DNA of 64,000 nucleotides, taken from assembly GCA_000231825.2 (NCBI GenBank), contig JH720387.1, forward strand, positions 186,001 through 250,000, in the 5' to 3' direction. The position numbers and the translations under genes were made by a program. Source of the DNA: Tetrahymena elliotti 4EA. Taxonomy: Eukaryota > Ciliophora > Oligohymenophorea > Hymenostomatida > Tetrahymenidae. Shown here one piece after another: positions 1-12,183 of this stretch; position 1 is the stretch's first letter, and every line of letters starts with the position of its first letter. The notes under the pieces are model-generated. The model worked only from the letters and a program-made list of their open reading frames with translations. It made no database searches and had not been told where the DNA came from.

Positions 1-482
1 TTTTTATTTTATACATCTTAAGCTGAGTGAGATGAGTGATTTGATACAACTTTTTTAAGCAACTCATTATTTTATTTACCTTGTATAGATTTAAATTAAA
101 ATTTGCTTTTGTTACTCTCAAATTAATCAACTAATTAATTTTTTAAGGGTGATATTTAAACTTAAGGCAGTTATTAAATTTGGTTTGAAGGTAGAACTTG
201 GTTTTATATTAATGGTTCAATTAATTTTGAATCCTTCATGGGCTCTTTTGAAATTAAAGTTCTTTGGTATTAAGCCTGGGAATAGTTATAATAATTATAA
301 ATTTATCTTAGATTTTTACATTTTTCTTCCCAAATGTTAAGCTCATCTTTAGTTTCTTATTCGATATCAGCTAGTATCTACAGTTATTTATCAATTAATG
401 TCTTCTTTTTTTGTAATTCTTCTAGGATTTATGTATCAATATCAAAAGTATTATTAGAATTCTGCTCTTCTTCCATTTACAT
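1..482 (-). CDS. Coiled-coil hypothetical protein, 5' part only (runs off window start)
   Basis: Read with TAA/TAG as Gln, the minus strand is open from a Met codon at 482 (second Met at 476, two codons in) to the window edge, about 160 codons without TGA. The N-terminus is acidic and Asn-rich, followed by a heptad-like stretch (about residues 18-50, with motifs such as ILEELQKKK and DELNIWEEKC) that looks like a coiled coil. The rest is Gln/Ser/Asn/Lys-rich and probably disordered. No known domain is recognised. The start is uncertain between the two Met codons; both have A-rich upstream context. The 3' end lies outside the window. In-frame TAA/TAG and a protein-like composition make it likely real, but function is unknown. 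Confidence 0.6.
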
Positions 483-807
483 TGTTGAATTTTTTAAATT
501 AACAGATTGATTATTTAAGAAATGTTGTAAAATATTTATTTTAATATATTTATTCAAATTGGATTAAATTATTTAAAGTGGGGTTTTAACCTAAAAAAAT
601 TGTGTTAAAAAATTCCATTTTAACTCTTTTAATTTTCCTTGAAGCATACAAAAAAATTATTAAGTGAAATCAAAAATATTTTAGAAAATTATTAGAATTA
701 TTTTGAACTTTTTTGGTTTTTGAGATTAAAATTTTAAAATTTGAAAAATATCTGCATAACACAAAATAAATATATATTTAATATATAGGTTATCTCTAAA
801 TCTTAGC
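483..807. other. Intergenic, AT-rich
   Basis: Spacer between the upstream hypothetical gene and the 3' end of RNASEH2C. It holds homopolymer A/T tracts and no supportable gene; it probably carries the RNASEH2C 3' UTR and the promoter of the neighbour. Confidence 0.6.
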
Positions 808-1215
808 TCATTCTTAGCTTAATTCTTACATAATTTTTAAGTAGACTGCATTAGATTAGAATTTATCTGAGATTTATGGCTTTTCATCATGTTGCCATTA
901 ATATAAATTACATTTATTGATTTCATTGAATTTAATACTTTCAAAGTCAGAAGCATTGCGTTTAAAGAAATGAGCTTATACACCTTCAGGTAAATTTATT
1001 TAATTTCCTAAAATTTCTCTGCCATATAAACTTGTTTTATAGTGATCTAATTCACCTGTTTATTAATTTTTTTTTTCCTACATGATAGATTCAAAATATT
1101 CTTTAACTTTAGCAGGTCCATCTGATTCAATTTTAAATGGAACCATATGTACATTGACAGGTTATTCTTAAACCTACTTTTTGTTTGTCTCTTACTTTCC
1201 TTAAAAACTGTACAT
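808..1215 (-). CDS. RNASEH2C: Ribonuclease H2 subunit C
   Basis: A single exon of 135 residues, close to yeast Rnh203 (110) and human RNASEH2C (164). The N-terminal strand NVHMVPFKIESDGPAKVKEY matches the family signature (VDGPAPV followed by an aromatic). The middle motif SLYGREILG then LPEGVQAHF corresponds to the family's FRGRxLRGxxVxxPxGxxGY block. The C-terminal strand NLYQWQHDEKP matches the weaker conserved tail. This subunit is non-catalytic: with subunit B it scaffolds the catalytic A subunit, which removes ribonucleotides and RNA/DNA hybrids in the nucleus. The start is the first in-frame Met, 24 codons before the conserved block. The stop TGA is followed by AT-rich spacer. TAA and TAG occur repeatedly as Gln, confirming the code. 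Function is inferred from sequence similarity by eye; the match is good. Confidence 0.87.
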
Positions 1216-1598
1216 TTCAACAAATTTTATAATGAATTTCTAAATATAAAAATAAAGGTCTTATTAGATAAATAGGATTCTTATGTATTTTTATTAATAT
1301 AAATTAATCAAGAATCTTAATAGATTTTAACCAAAAATAGATAATTTATTTTTTAATCCCGCCAAAAAGAAAGAATATTAACTGATATTTATTTCTACTT
1401 AGTATTAAATACACGTACAAATATAGCGCCTTTATTAATAATTTCATATAAAAATCTTAGAAAAATCACAAAAATCAAACAAAGAATGAATCTAACTAAT
1501 TAATTAGCAAACAAACAAATAAACACATGAATTCAAAAATAAAACAAAGTAGAAGTTAAAGTTAAATAAAAATAATTTTTATTAAAAATATATTTAAT
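1216..1598. other. Intergenic, AT-rich
   Basis: Spacer between two tandem minus-strand genes. Only A/T-rich sequence was seen; it presumably holds the RNASEH2C promoter and the 3' UTR of the next gene. Confidence 0.6.
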
Positions 1599-3575
1599 TC
1601 AATCTTCAAATTCTATATTATACTTCTACAAAAACTAGTTATACCATTTCTCAGATATTGTCAAATCTTTCTTTGTCATCCCAAGTTGCTCTCTCAATTG
1701 ATAAGCTTTTTCTAGTACAGAATTAAGGTCTTTGTATCCTTCAGAAATGAATTAGATTAATTATTCCTCAAGTTATTCTATCTTTGTATTCTAATGAGAA
1801 ATGATTTATGTTTAATCATTTGACTGAGATGCTAAACTAGAATGAAATTATTCATTCTGGGAAGGCTAGGTTGATTCTAGAGCACTCTCATTAAGAGATG
1901 TCAAAAACTAGCAATTTTAGTTTTGTGCTTTTATTTCTGAATTGTAAATTGATTATTTGTCTCTTGAGTTTTCCTTGTTTTAAGAACATTCCCTTGAGCT
2001 CTTATCTTCACAAATTGACTTTATTGGTGTTAAGAAATTCATATCATTATTTTACTCATCAATTGCTTTTTGATTTTATTCTAAATTTGGTTGCAAGTTT
2101 TCTTTGATTTTTAAATTTTCTTAAGGTTTTTCTTCAAGATAATTCTTTTTATCTAAATTATGGGCATCTTTATTATTGTTTACTAGATTATTTTTTTAAG
2201 TATTCTACTAGTATTAGTAGGTATTCTCTTCGAATTCAAAATTAGAGCTATCTTCGAATTCTTCATCAAAACAAGTTTCTTCAATTTTAACTTGTTGCTT
2301 GTATAACAAAGACTTTTAGTTGTTAAGATTTAATTATTATGTTTATTGTGAGTCTTTATCAGCAGTTAATTTTAAATCTTTTTGAGAGTTGTAAAATAAT
2401 TTTTTGTGGTTTTTTTCTAGTTTTTTTGACTTCTCAAGTGTTTTGTAAGAATATTTACTTCCCTTAAGTTTATTAGAGTATCTATTTTTGTCTCTATTTT
2501 CTTTATTCAGGAATTGGTCAACTCCATCATCAAATTCTGATACTTTTAAATTATTTCTATACTTTTTTTACTTTTTTGAATCATTTTAGTAAAGGAATTA
2601 CTTTTTGCTTGAACTAGATTTTTTTAAAATATCTTACTTATCTTCTGAAATATTCTAAGGAGAATAAGATATCATCTTTTAACAAAATTTAGGAGTTTCT
2701 TCAAAAGAAGTATCAATAGATTTGTTCTTTGATTATTTATGGTTATTAAATTTGTTAGCTTGGTTAGTAGTAACATTTGTTTATTTTATAGTTTAAATTT
2801 ATTGATCAATTTGTTATGAATTGTTTTGATGTTATTTGTTTATTTCTTCAAAGATATTAGATGATGATTTATTAATTTCTTAAGAAGTATTTGATGATTA
2901 TTTGTTTATTTTTTAAGAAGTATTTGATGGTTATTTACTTCTTTCTTCTGAATTATTTGATGACTATTTATTTATTTGTTAAGAATTATTAGATGTTTAT
3001 TAGTTTATTTCCTAAGAAATTTTCTTTTAGTGAATGAAATTCGATTCTTCAACTTTTAAATGTTTTACTGCTTTAATATAACTAGATTAAGTTTGGTTTG
3101 AAATTTTGTTTACTTCTTTTTCAATAGCAAGCTATTTATTTTCTAAAGACGATTAATTTTAAATAACTTAGCTTTCCTACTAAACCTAATTATCTTTAAT
3201 ATCTTGGTTGTTTTCATTGCTATTATCTTTCTAAAGCTTATTAGAGTTTTACTTATTTAAGTTCTTTTTACACATTTTATAGTAGATCTTAAAATATAAT
3301 TTCTTTTTTTCTAACTCTTTTTCTTACTTCATTAAAGTAACCCAAGAAAGCAGTTTTTTAAGCATACTTTTTTTCTTAAAGGCAAACTTAACTATTTTTT
3401 TATCAATCTAGCACATTTCATGTTAAAATTGTGAAATTCTAGGCATCTATTACATCTAAATATATTAAGGAGCAAAAGGCTGCTATACTATATTGAGGTT
3501 TCTGTTAACTAGCATATTCTGAGGAAACTAATATTGATTTAGCATTTAGCTATTACAAATGGGTTTTTGGTACAT
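1599..3575 (-). CDS. Gln/Asn/Ser/Lys-rich low-complexity protein with 11-residue repeats
   Basis: One uninterrupted exon of 658 residues ending in TGA; start is the first Met after a stretch of AT-only DNA. Residues 1-50 are Gln/Pro/Asn-rich, residues 58-105 are basic and helical (KKSMLKKLLSWVTLMKQEKE), and residues 190-255 are six tandem 11-residue units of consensus INKQSSNNSQE. The remainder is Lys/Asn/Ser/Glu-rich and likely disordered, with a more helical C-terminus (residues about 600-655, for example KAYQLREQLGMTKKDL-like composition). No catalytic or known domain is recognised. A 658-codon frame without TGA plus heavy Gln coding by TAA/TAG makes it a real gene. The content resembles ciliate structural or scaffold proteins, but no function can be assigned. 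Confidence 0.75.
2811..3008 (-). repeat. Six in-frame 33-bp tandem units coding an 11-residue repeat
   Basis: Inside the 1599-3575 gene. The units encode I-N-K-Q-x-S-N-x-S-Q-E with small variations; unit 3 has lost the Ile and unit 5 reads INKSSSNIFEE. On the plus strand the repeat is visible as recurring TTATTTGTTTAT...TTGATG patterns. Divergence between units suggests an old expansion. Confidence 0.8.
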
Positions 3576-5786
3576 TTTCTTTTATATTTTTTTGTTTTAA
3601 ATTGTTTTATTTAATTTAATTATTATATTCTTCCCCCTGATTAGATTTGAGTTTAAAATTTTTTTCTTAAGGAAGAATTTAAATCAAGGAAAATTTAATG
3701 AGGGTCTAATTAAGAAGAAAAACCTTTAAGTTTTAAAAAGGTATTTAAATTAGATGATTTTCCATTAATTAAAATAATATTTGTGATCACCCAACATATT
3801 ATTAGCCTTTTAAAATTTTCATAAATCTTTTTTTTTGATATTTCTTTAAAAAATATTTAAAATTTCAGATTTTGTTTCATTCAAGTTAAAAGAAAAATTT
3901 TAAAAGAAAAGAAACTTAAAAAGATATCTGATAAATTTTTAAAATCATGAAAACAAAATTGATTAATCGATTATTAGTATCATTAAAGTTTTAAAAACTT
4001 TCATAAAAATCATTTATTCAATCTTTTAAAATTTGGTTTTCTATTTTAAATTTGTTTCAAACTTTTTTAATCATAATTTTAACTAATCTTTAAATTTTTA
4101 TCTTGAAATCTATGAAAAAAATTAAAATGGTAGACCAAAAAGTAATAATAACATTATTTATTTTTTAATTAATAAATGAATTAATTTGTATTTATATAAT
4201 GAAATACCTTCAATCACATAAAAAATAAAATCTTTTAAAACCTTGTTCAAAAACATCTTTTAAAGAAAAATTATAAGTCAATAATACTATAAGAAAAGGA
4301 ATCAAATACTGAAAAATATACTTTTAAAATAAACATAGTCTGTTAGTCATACAAATAAAAAATACTTTTTATTAAATAGTTCTGTAATGATGAAAAGTTG
4401 TATTAGTCAGATTTAAATATGAACTGAATAAAAAAATATTTAATAAAATTTATTTAAAATAAACAGATTACAGAAAAATAGAATGTTCTACATTCATTTT
4501 ACTTTTTTTGTATGATTTATCAATTTGAAAATGCAAAATTTAGAAAGATTATAAATTAATCATGTCATTACTGAAGCTAATTAATAAAAATATTTTTTAT
4601 GTAATTAAGTTTTATTACTATTTTTTAAAAGAAATCATATTATTTAGCATAACATGTATTGTTAAGTATTTATAATTACAATTTTATGTTTTTATTTGAA
4701 AATATTGAGAGCTTTCTTGGTTTAATATTTATAAAAATCTATCCAAACATAACATATTTTATTCCTTATTTATTAAAATTGCTTTTTATCTTACTAAAAT
4801 GATTAAGCAGTGGTTTAAATAAAATTAATCAAAAAAAAAATTGTTTCTATTTAATTAAAATAAATTTAATTTTTTTTGTGCAAAAGATTAAGTAAATATG
4901 TGATGAGTAATTAAAGATAAATTACTAAAAGACCTGTAAGTTACTAATTTAGTAAAATATTAACTTGTTTTTTGATATTTAAACATAAAGTAATACCTTT
5001 TCCAGCATAAAAATAAGGCCTTTAGATTTTTAGGATATTTAGATTATCAAAAATTATTTCATATTTTTATAAATTAACTGTCTGAGAAAATATTTCTTGA
5101 CATTATTAGCTTTTTCCAAAACCATAATTAATCAACTTAGGTTTATTTAATTACAATTTAAAGGGTTAAACATTTTTTGAAAAAATGATTATTTTATTCT
5201 TAATATAAAGGGGTCAAATAAAAAACTATTAAAAGTAAAATTTACAGTATATTTTTTTAATTCTATGTTAAGAATTCCTTATACCTTTTGGTATTGTTTA
5301 ATTATTAATTTAATAAATTTAATTTATTTTTTAAATTATAAATTCTTCAATAAAGGGTTTTTCTTAATTTAAAAAAATAAAATTATCTATCAAATATTTT
5401 AATTAATTAAAATTAAATTATCAATGCTTAGCTTATTAAAAAAAATGTTTTCAATAATTCAAATAGTTTTGATTTTACACAAAAAAATGAAAGTAAAAAT
5501 TAATGATTAATATTAATGAGATATTCTAAATAATAAGCATTCAACATTCAAAAAAATTTAAATAATTAAAGTTTGCCAATTTAAAAAGTAAAAATTTTGA
5601 AAATTATTATGATTTATGATTGGATTTAATTTGCTTTTAAGAGGAATTATTTAAGATTTTGTGATTTTGAAACAAAGATTTCGTTTAATTGCAAAAAATT
5701 TAAAATCCCAAAAGCAGAAATTAGTTTATATCTTTTTTATATTTATTTTAGTGTTGCGAAAGGATTATTTTAAATTTATAGTTTAA
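3576..5786. other. AT-rich intergenic region, 2.2 kb
   Basis: Between divergent genes at 3575 (minus) and 5787 (plus), so it contains both promoters. It was read on both strands and no supportable gene was found; poly-A/poly-T runs dominate. Confidence 0.6.
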
Positions 5787-8700
5787 ATGAGTGATTTGAA
5801 ATATGGAGATAAAGAAAATTTTTCAGCTGAGTCTTTAGATTCAAATATGAAGCAAATAGAAACAACTAATAATATTATTAACAATTTAGAGAGTTAGTTA
5901 AATGATTTTTTTATTAAAAAATCCTCTGGAGGATATAATAATTATTAAAGCAATCATAATCACCAAGAAATGGTGTTACAAATTAGCAGCTATTCTCCAA
6001 ATATGAAGGGTAGCCCAAATAAGTAGAATGAAGATAATTACTAGAGTTCAATGAATTAGTAAAGCAGCAACACTACAATTATGAATAAAAAATAGCAAAT
6101 AAGTGACTATGCATAAAATATATATGGAGAAAGAGGAGCAAGTTCATCAAAAAAATAATACAATTTTTAAGGAGATATGGATTCCGAAGAAATTAACAGC
6201 GATGATGATAATAAGAATGAATAGTTTATTAATAAAGGTTTAATTAGAAACAAAAATCAAGAATATGGTCATGAAAATGATGATTTGGATGTAAAAGTGA
6301 ATGATCATTAATTAAATAATATCTTTTCAAATGGAGATATGCAAAGATTAAAAGATAAATACCTTAATAAAAATTATCAATCAAACAATGAGCTATAAGT
6401 AATATAAGAAGACTAGTAGGATGAGAATGGTTATTACTATAAAAACTATAAATCTGAGTAAGGAGCATTTAATATAAAAAATAATTAAATTTAGTAACAA
6501 TAACAATAAGTTCCTTTATTTTAGAATAAGAATTTAATGCAGCATTTTTAATAATCTGTATAATAAGTAGGAATTAATGAATAATATTCATAATAATAAA
6601 ATTTATAATCATAATTATTATATTTGCAATAATAGCAACAGTAATAATTGTAATTGTAAGATGATTTGAAATAGAATAATTAGTTAAAATAATAATAATT
6701 CTCCAGTTAAATTAACTAAAAAGATATCACTAATGAGGATGCTATTGACAACTCACAAAGCTTTAGAGGTGATGCAAGTCATGGAAGAGGAAACAAAAGC
6801 ATGCTGGATAACTCAGTTATTTCAGTTAAAAATAAAGATGAATTAGAAAATGAATTAATTCAATTATAGAAAAGATTAAACCAACTAGATTAAGAATCAA
6901 CCGCTAGAAGAAATAACCTTGATCAAACAAGTTTTAGTCCATCAAAAGCATCGTAATAATATTAATATTCTACCGTTTAATAGACGAATCGAGGTTTTAA
7001 TTCGATAGGAGAAATATCTTCTATTAATAACAACTCAACAATAGTATAAACATAAAAGCAAACAACGACAGCAACAACTAATAGAGAATAAATTCCATAA
7101 AACTATCAAAATGGTTCGTCACGTTCAAATTCAATGGTTTAAAATAACTAAAACAATAGCTCAATGCTACCATCTACATTTTCTACTCGAGGAACTGATA
7201 GTATTGTTTCAAAATTGTAAAAAATGGAAGAATTCTATTAAAACAGAACAAGAATTTTGGAAGAAAGAATAAATTCTTTGGAAAGTGAAAATTAAAATTT
7301 GCTCAAGACAAATAATGAATTAGCTTAGCAAAATGAATAATTGCAATAGAAATTAATTATTTAAAAAGAGCAATTTATGATGGAAATACAATAAAAATTG
7401 AAAGAGTAAGAGCTCAGACTAAATACAGAGTTTGAAATGAATTTAAATAGATTTTCAAACAAAAATTAAGAGTTTCTTTCATAATAATTAGAAGAAAAAC
7501 ACGCCTACTAAAAAGAACTAGACTAAATTAAAACTGAAAGATAGAATTTAATGAAAGAATTAGATGATCTTAGAAAAAATAATACGTAATTAAATTTTTT
7601 AGTTTTATAAATATAAATATTTTTATCAATCACTTACAATTAATTTATACTTGATAGCTTGATAGATACTTTTACTTTTAAAAGAGTTTTTTAAATATTA
7701 AATAAAGTAACCCTTCTAACTTTTTGAAGATCCTTACTTACAATATTTAAAATATATTTAGTAAATTTCTATTAATTGAAATAAAAACATTTATCTAATA
7801 TTCTTTCTCTTGAAAAATCAATAGAACTCATGAAGTTAAACTTGTATATCCTTTAGAAAAAAAATAAAAAAGCAATAAAAAAAAATACTTCAAAGCTAAA
7901 TTGGGTTCTTCTTATTTTATTTTTCAAATTAATAAAATTATGATAATCCAATACAGTTTCTTTTTTGATAAAGCTTAAAATTTTAAGCTTTTTATTTTTG
8001 TACAAAAAGAAAAACAAAAAAAATTTCTACAAGTATTTTTATGAATCAATTTTTTTGATTTACAATAATAAAATTGGAAAATACTACAATTTCTTTTAAG
8101 ACATTAAACAAAAATTAAATGTTAAAATTCAATTAAAATGAATGCTTGACAATTGAAAGTATATTGCAATTTTCAGTTCATATTTCAGTAATGTGTAATA
8201 AGCTAATTATGAGTTAGATCAAATAATTGTTAATTTCTTTAAAAAGATAAATATATGCAGTTAAAATTAAATTTAATAAGCCAAAACATAGAGCTTGTTT
8301 AAAAAAAATCAAATCAATTTAATATCTAATATAAATCAGCTAATAACTTTTTCTAGAACTACTTATGAAATGTATTTAGATTATTATAGATTACTCATAA
8401 TTAAAAAACAGACTTTAACAAAATTTGCAATTTTTTTAATTAAAATAAATCTATCCAGTCTAGTTTTGGACTTTTGATGAAAAGACTACTTATTTGCAAG
8501 CAAAAAATCTTAACACTCAACTTTTACTAATTTTCAAATATTTTTCTTTTTATTTTATTTTAAGGCAAAAGTGCTTTAAAAATGTATCTAATTGAGTTTG
8601 ATAAGTTGTAACCAAAACTTTTTATTTGGTATTTCCTTACACATAAAAATTAAATTTGATTTATCTAAGTTTTTCTTATTTACTTTTTGATATTTTCAAA

Positions 8701-10290
8701 ATGTTAACAATTTCAGTATTTTGACTGAAAATTAAAAAAAATAAACCTTGATTGAATTATTTAAACAATGTTAAAATATTTATAGGGAGCTAGTCGATGA
8801 GAGGGACAATATAAATTAAAGTTACTCAAATTTATTAGCTGTTCATAATTAAATGCTTTAAATTGACATTTAAAAGAATGAGCGTAGTTTGCATCATTCA
8901 TTTTGCTAGAGCACTTATTCTGATAGAAATAGTAAACCAGCTGCAAATCCTAACTAGTTCATTTTTCCTTAATGTAAGATATTTGATTATTATAATGACA
9001 GTTTTGTTAATTGTTAAATATTATATCAAATTAGCATAAATAAACGATTCTAAAATCGAGAGCCAGTAAATTATTTAGGATAAGAGATATAATTTCAATT
9101 CTAATAATAGCTAATGCTAGTCCATTAGAGGAAATGATTAACAAAAGCAAAAAGAAGAACTAAATTAGAATGAATGGAGAGAAGAACTGAGTAAATTGAA
9201 GGAAGAGCTTGAAATAGAAAAGAGATAGAGAGATAAACTAGAGTCAGAACTTAGGAGCTAGAATATTTAGCATCAAGAAAAGAGCCTGTAAGAAGATAAT
9301 TAAGAAATAAATTCACTCTACTAGAAAATTTTTATGACTAGAGAGCTGAAAGTGAGAGAAATAGAAAAATAAAATGATGAAAGTAGTTTGTAGTAAAAAG
9401 GAATTAAAATAGATTAGAATAATCAAGAAATCGTATAGGAATAAGAAAAGGAGGATGAATTTTAATAAAGTGAATATGAGGATAGATAATTTGCTCCAAG
9501 ATTCATGCAAAATGAGAAAGAGAGAACTGAAAATAAGAGTGTTTAGTTTGAAGAGAGAAATAGATATAGTACAATATTTAAAAATGAGTCCATCAATAAT
9601 AATATACCAAAAAATAGTATTTAAAATTTAAAGGTAAGAGGGTAGGACGAGCGAGGTTATAAATCTACTAATATCTAAGAAAATTAAAAAAGATCTTCCT
9701 CATAATCATAGAAAGAAGGGATTAAAGTTAATAATTAGTATGTAAATTAATAAAAGCCCCCCAAAACTGGGGGTTTATTGGTTTCTACCCCATAAAGTAA
9801 AAAATAAACGAAAGAAGCATAAAGCAGTAGAGATAATTCATTAAAGTAATATAATTAAAATTCATCTTAATAGCATCTGATGAAGTCTGTTTCTTTAGAA
9901 AATTATAATATTGCTAGCTATGATACTAACGAGTCTTAATAAAACTTAAATAGTAAATACACTCAAGAACATGTTAATGATAAAAAAATGGTGAAGTAGT
10001 TCATCAAAGAAATCGATAAACTAAAGAAAGTTATCCTCTAAAAAAAGAAAAAAACCCCTTTACCCCATAATAGCAATTAACCATAACAAAATACAAAGGA
10101 GCAACTATTAACCTAAGAAAGGAAATCTGGCAGAACTAATAATGATTAATAAATGCAAGCAACTGCAACTAAAAAATCAGTTAAAACTCCAATTTCCTCA
10201 TCAAAAAAAGGAGCAACAACAACAACGCTTGAAGCTAATGTAAAAAGAAGCAATATACGCTCCAATTCTGCTAATAAACACCACTTTTGA
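5787..10290 (+). CDS. Large coiled-coil, Gln/Asn-rich protein (three exons)
   Basis: Exons 5787-7585, 8786-8973 and 9035-10290 give 1080 residues. Residues 1-470 are Asn/Gln/Ser-rich with a poly-Gln stretch near residues 235-310. A strong coiled coil follows (about 475-635, with EERINSLESENQNL and KELDDLRKNN). A second coiled coil lies at about 697-775 (EELSKLKEELEIEKRQR), and the C-terminus is basic (KKMVKQFIKEIDKLKK, then Ser/Thr-rich). The join between exons 1 and 2 was chosen because the phase matches and the heptads continue across it; intron 2 (61 nt) starts GTAAGA and ends ATTAG. Exon 1 alone would otherwise run into AT-rich noncoding DNA. No known domain is recognised; cytoskeletal or basal-body scaffolds have this look, but that is a guess. 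Confidence 0.7.
7586..8785 (+). other. Inferred 1200-nt intron of the coiled-coil gene
   Basis: Starts GTAATTA and ends TTTATAG. It is very AT-rich with no coding signal on either strand except chance frames. Its length is far above the other introns of the window (47-235 nt), so an extra exon or a gene boundary inside it cannot be excluded. Confidence 0.5.
9757..9773 (+). repeat. C6-loop-G5 hairpin inside coding sequence
   Basis: CCCCCC, AAAACT, GGGGG: a five-base-pair G:C stem with a six-base loop in otherwise AT-rich exon 3. It encodes a KPPKTGGL stretch, so it is coding, but base use is unlike its surroundings. Confidence 0.7.
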
Positions 10291-11658
10291 AAACTAAAAA
10301 TATTTTATTACAAAATAAAAAATAAAAAAATAATAAATTTTTTAATTAGAAATTTGCGTTTTCTATCTTTTTATGAATTGGTAGTCTTTAATCAATTCTG
10401 ATTTTAAAATTTGATTTTTTTTCATAATTTTTTTTAAAGTAATTTTATTAAGATTTAGAATTCTATGTGTTGTTTTATTATTACTCAAATAAGAATGTTT
10501 TTTTCATTCACACTTTGCCTTAAAATTAATATTCTCTGTTAATCAAAATTCATGATAACTAATATTGATTCATCAACCAAAATTTAAATAATTTTTTACC
10601 ATCTCTTTAATTATTTGTTTGATTTACTTCCTGTTTTTTCTCCAAACATCCGCAGATAATATTTTGGTGAGTGAGATTTATGATTGAAAGTCCCAGCAAA
10701 CAAACATTTTTCGATAAATTGAAATAATTTTAAACAAAAAGCTCACTTTTATTTAGTGAGTGTCTACATCAACATAAAACAATTTTAATTTAAAAAAAAA
10801 TAAATCGCGTTTATTTTAAATTATGAAAATAGACAATGCCTATTTTTTATAATAAAATTTTTTTGAATGAAATATCTCAATAAAATAGAGTAGAGACAAG
10901 TCAAAACTTTAGTTAAACAACTTCTATAAAATCCAATTTTTGTTTTATTTTAAAGAGCTTTTACAACATATTTTTATTTACTCCTATAACCTAGAATGGA
11001 TTTTAATAATTAAGACATCAGGGAGTGATTCATACTTATCAAGTACATTTAAATAGTCAATAATATTGTTTAAGTAGCAATTTTGAAAAATTGAAGAAGT
11101 AAAAAATATCAATTATCAAATAATGCATAAATAATTAGAAATCTGTTTTTTAGTGCATTAACAAAGAAGTCTAAATTGATTTTTCTTTTCTAATCTAAAA
11201 TTTATAAATATTTCTTTCCTTTGCAATTTATCTATGCTTGTATCTACTTTTCATTGAGGTGCTTAGTAATTAACAAATTTACAGATTACTTTCTGTGATT
11301 ATGTAAATTATGGAAAAAATTAATAAAAACACAAAAATTTTATCTATTCGCCAAGGGGTTATGTATGTTTGTATTCTAATTAAAGATTTAGTAATATATC
11401 ATGAACAAATTATTCAATATTAAGTCAAAAAGCCGCTATTATCTTTAAGTGGATACTTCAATATATATCAATCAATTAATTCTTGAATTAAAAGAAATAA
11501 AAAAATTTTATCAGTTTATCTTTTGGTATAAAAAACAAGAAAAAGAGAAAGAATTGATATGTATAATTAATAATTCAATAAAAAAATACAAATAGCTAAA
11601 AAAAATATAATATTAGCTTTACTACCAAATAAATTATACTACCTACTAACTTATTACA
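10291..11658. other. AT-rich intergenic region, 1.4 kb
   Basis: No gene could be supported on either strand. It contains the 3' flank of the coiled-coil gene and the promoter of the PH-like gene. Confidence 0.6.
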
Positions 11659-12183
11659 ATGTCAAGCTCTATCATCAATCCCGCTATCACAAAGCTCTAC
11701 AAAAAGAGTTAATCTAATTAAAGTATCAGCACCCTTGAGACTATTTGTGAAGAAAAGTCATTCTTCTTATGCTCTAAAGCTAAGAAGGTCAGTAAAAGTG
11801 GTCTTTTTGAAAATGAGAGAGTTCTTTGTGTTGATAAGAACAGAATCAGCTACTACAGTAAAATGAACTAAACAAGCTCTTTGAGCATGAAGGAAATGCA
11901 AAAAATTACTCCTAAGTTATCTTTCCGCCACTCTGAACTCCACTCCATCTAAACAATCCCTTAAAAACCAAACATGTTAATTATCAATATTCTTGGTAAT
12001 GTTGAAATCAAAGGAACTGCTTAAAAATTTAAGAAGATTCAATAAATAAAATTCATATTCAAAAACCTTAATGAACAAGTCAAGTACATGACAATTTTAT
12101 AAAAGATCATCGAAAATGAAAAATATTGCTTAAACAAACAAAATACTGAAGATCAATACATTTCTATCCTCCATAACTTTTGA
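11659..12183 (+). CDS. Small PH-like domain protein
   Basis: Single exon, 174 residues, start at the first Met. Residues about 31-140 read like a pleckstrin-homology fold: an opening strand with basic residues (FFLCSKAKKVSKSGLFENER), a strand pair (VLCVDKNRISYYSK), and a closing helix after a strand (KFIFKNLNEQVKYMTILQKI) that resembles the family's FVFKTEEERDKWVEALQ ending, without the conserved Trp. It has no signal peptide or membrane segment. PH domains bind phosphoinositides or protein partners at membranes; the ligand cannot be told from sequence. Codon use is richer in C than its surroundings (many CTC/ATC/TCC), which in Tetrahymena tends to mark well-expressed genes. The fold call is by eye and could be wrong; the gene itself is solid. 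Confidence 0.68.

Noticed and set aside
149..340. 63-codon plus-strand ORF under the standard code
   Set aside because: It lies antisense to the 5' hypothetical gene (1-482 minus), whose ciliate-code frame is longer and more protein-like.
1898..2107. 69-codon plus-strand ORF
   Set aside because: Shadow of the 658-residue minus-strand gene.
8761..8946. 61-codon minus-strand ORF
   Set aside because: Reverse complement of exon 2 of the coiled-coil gene; the plus-strand frame continues the heptads across a phase-matched splice.
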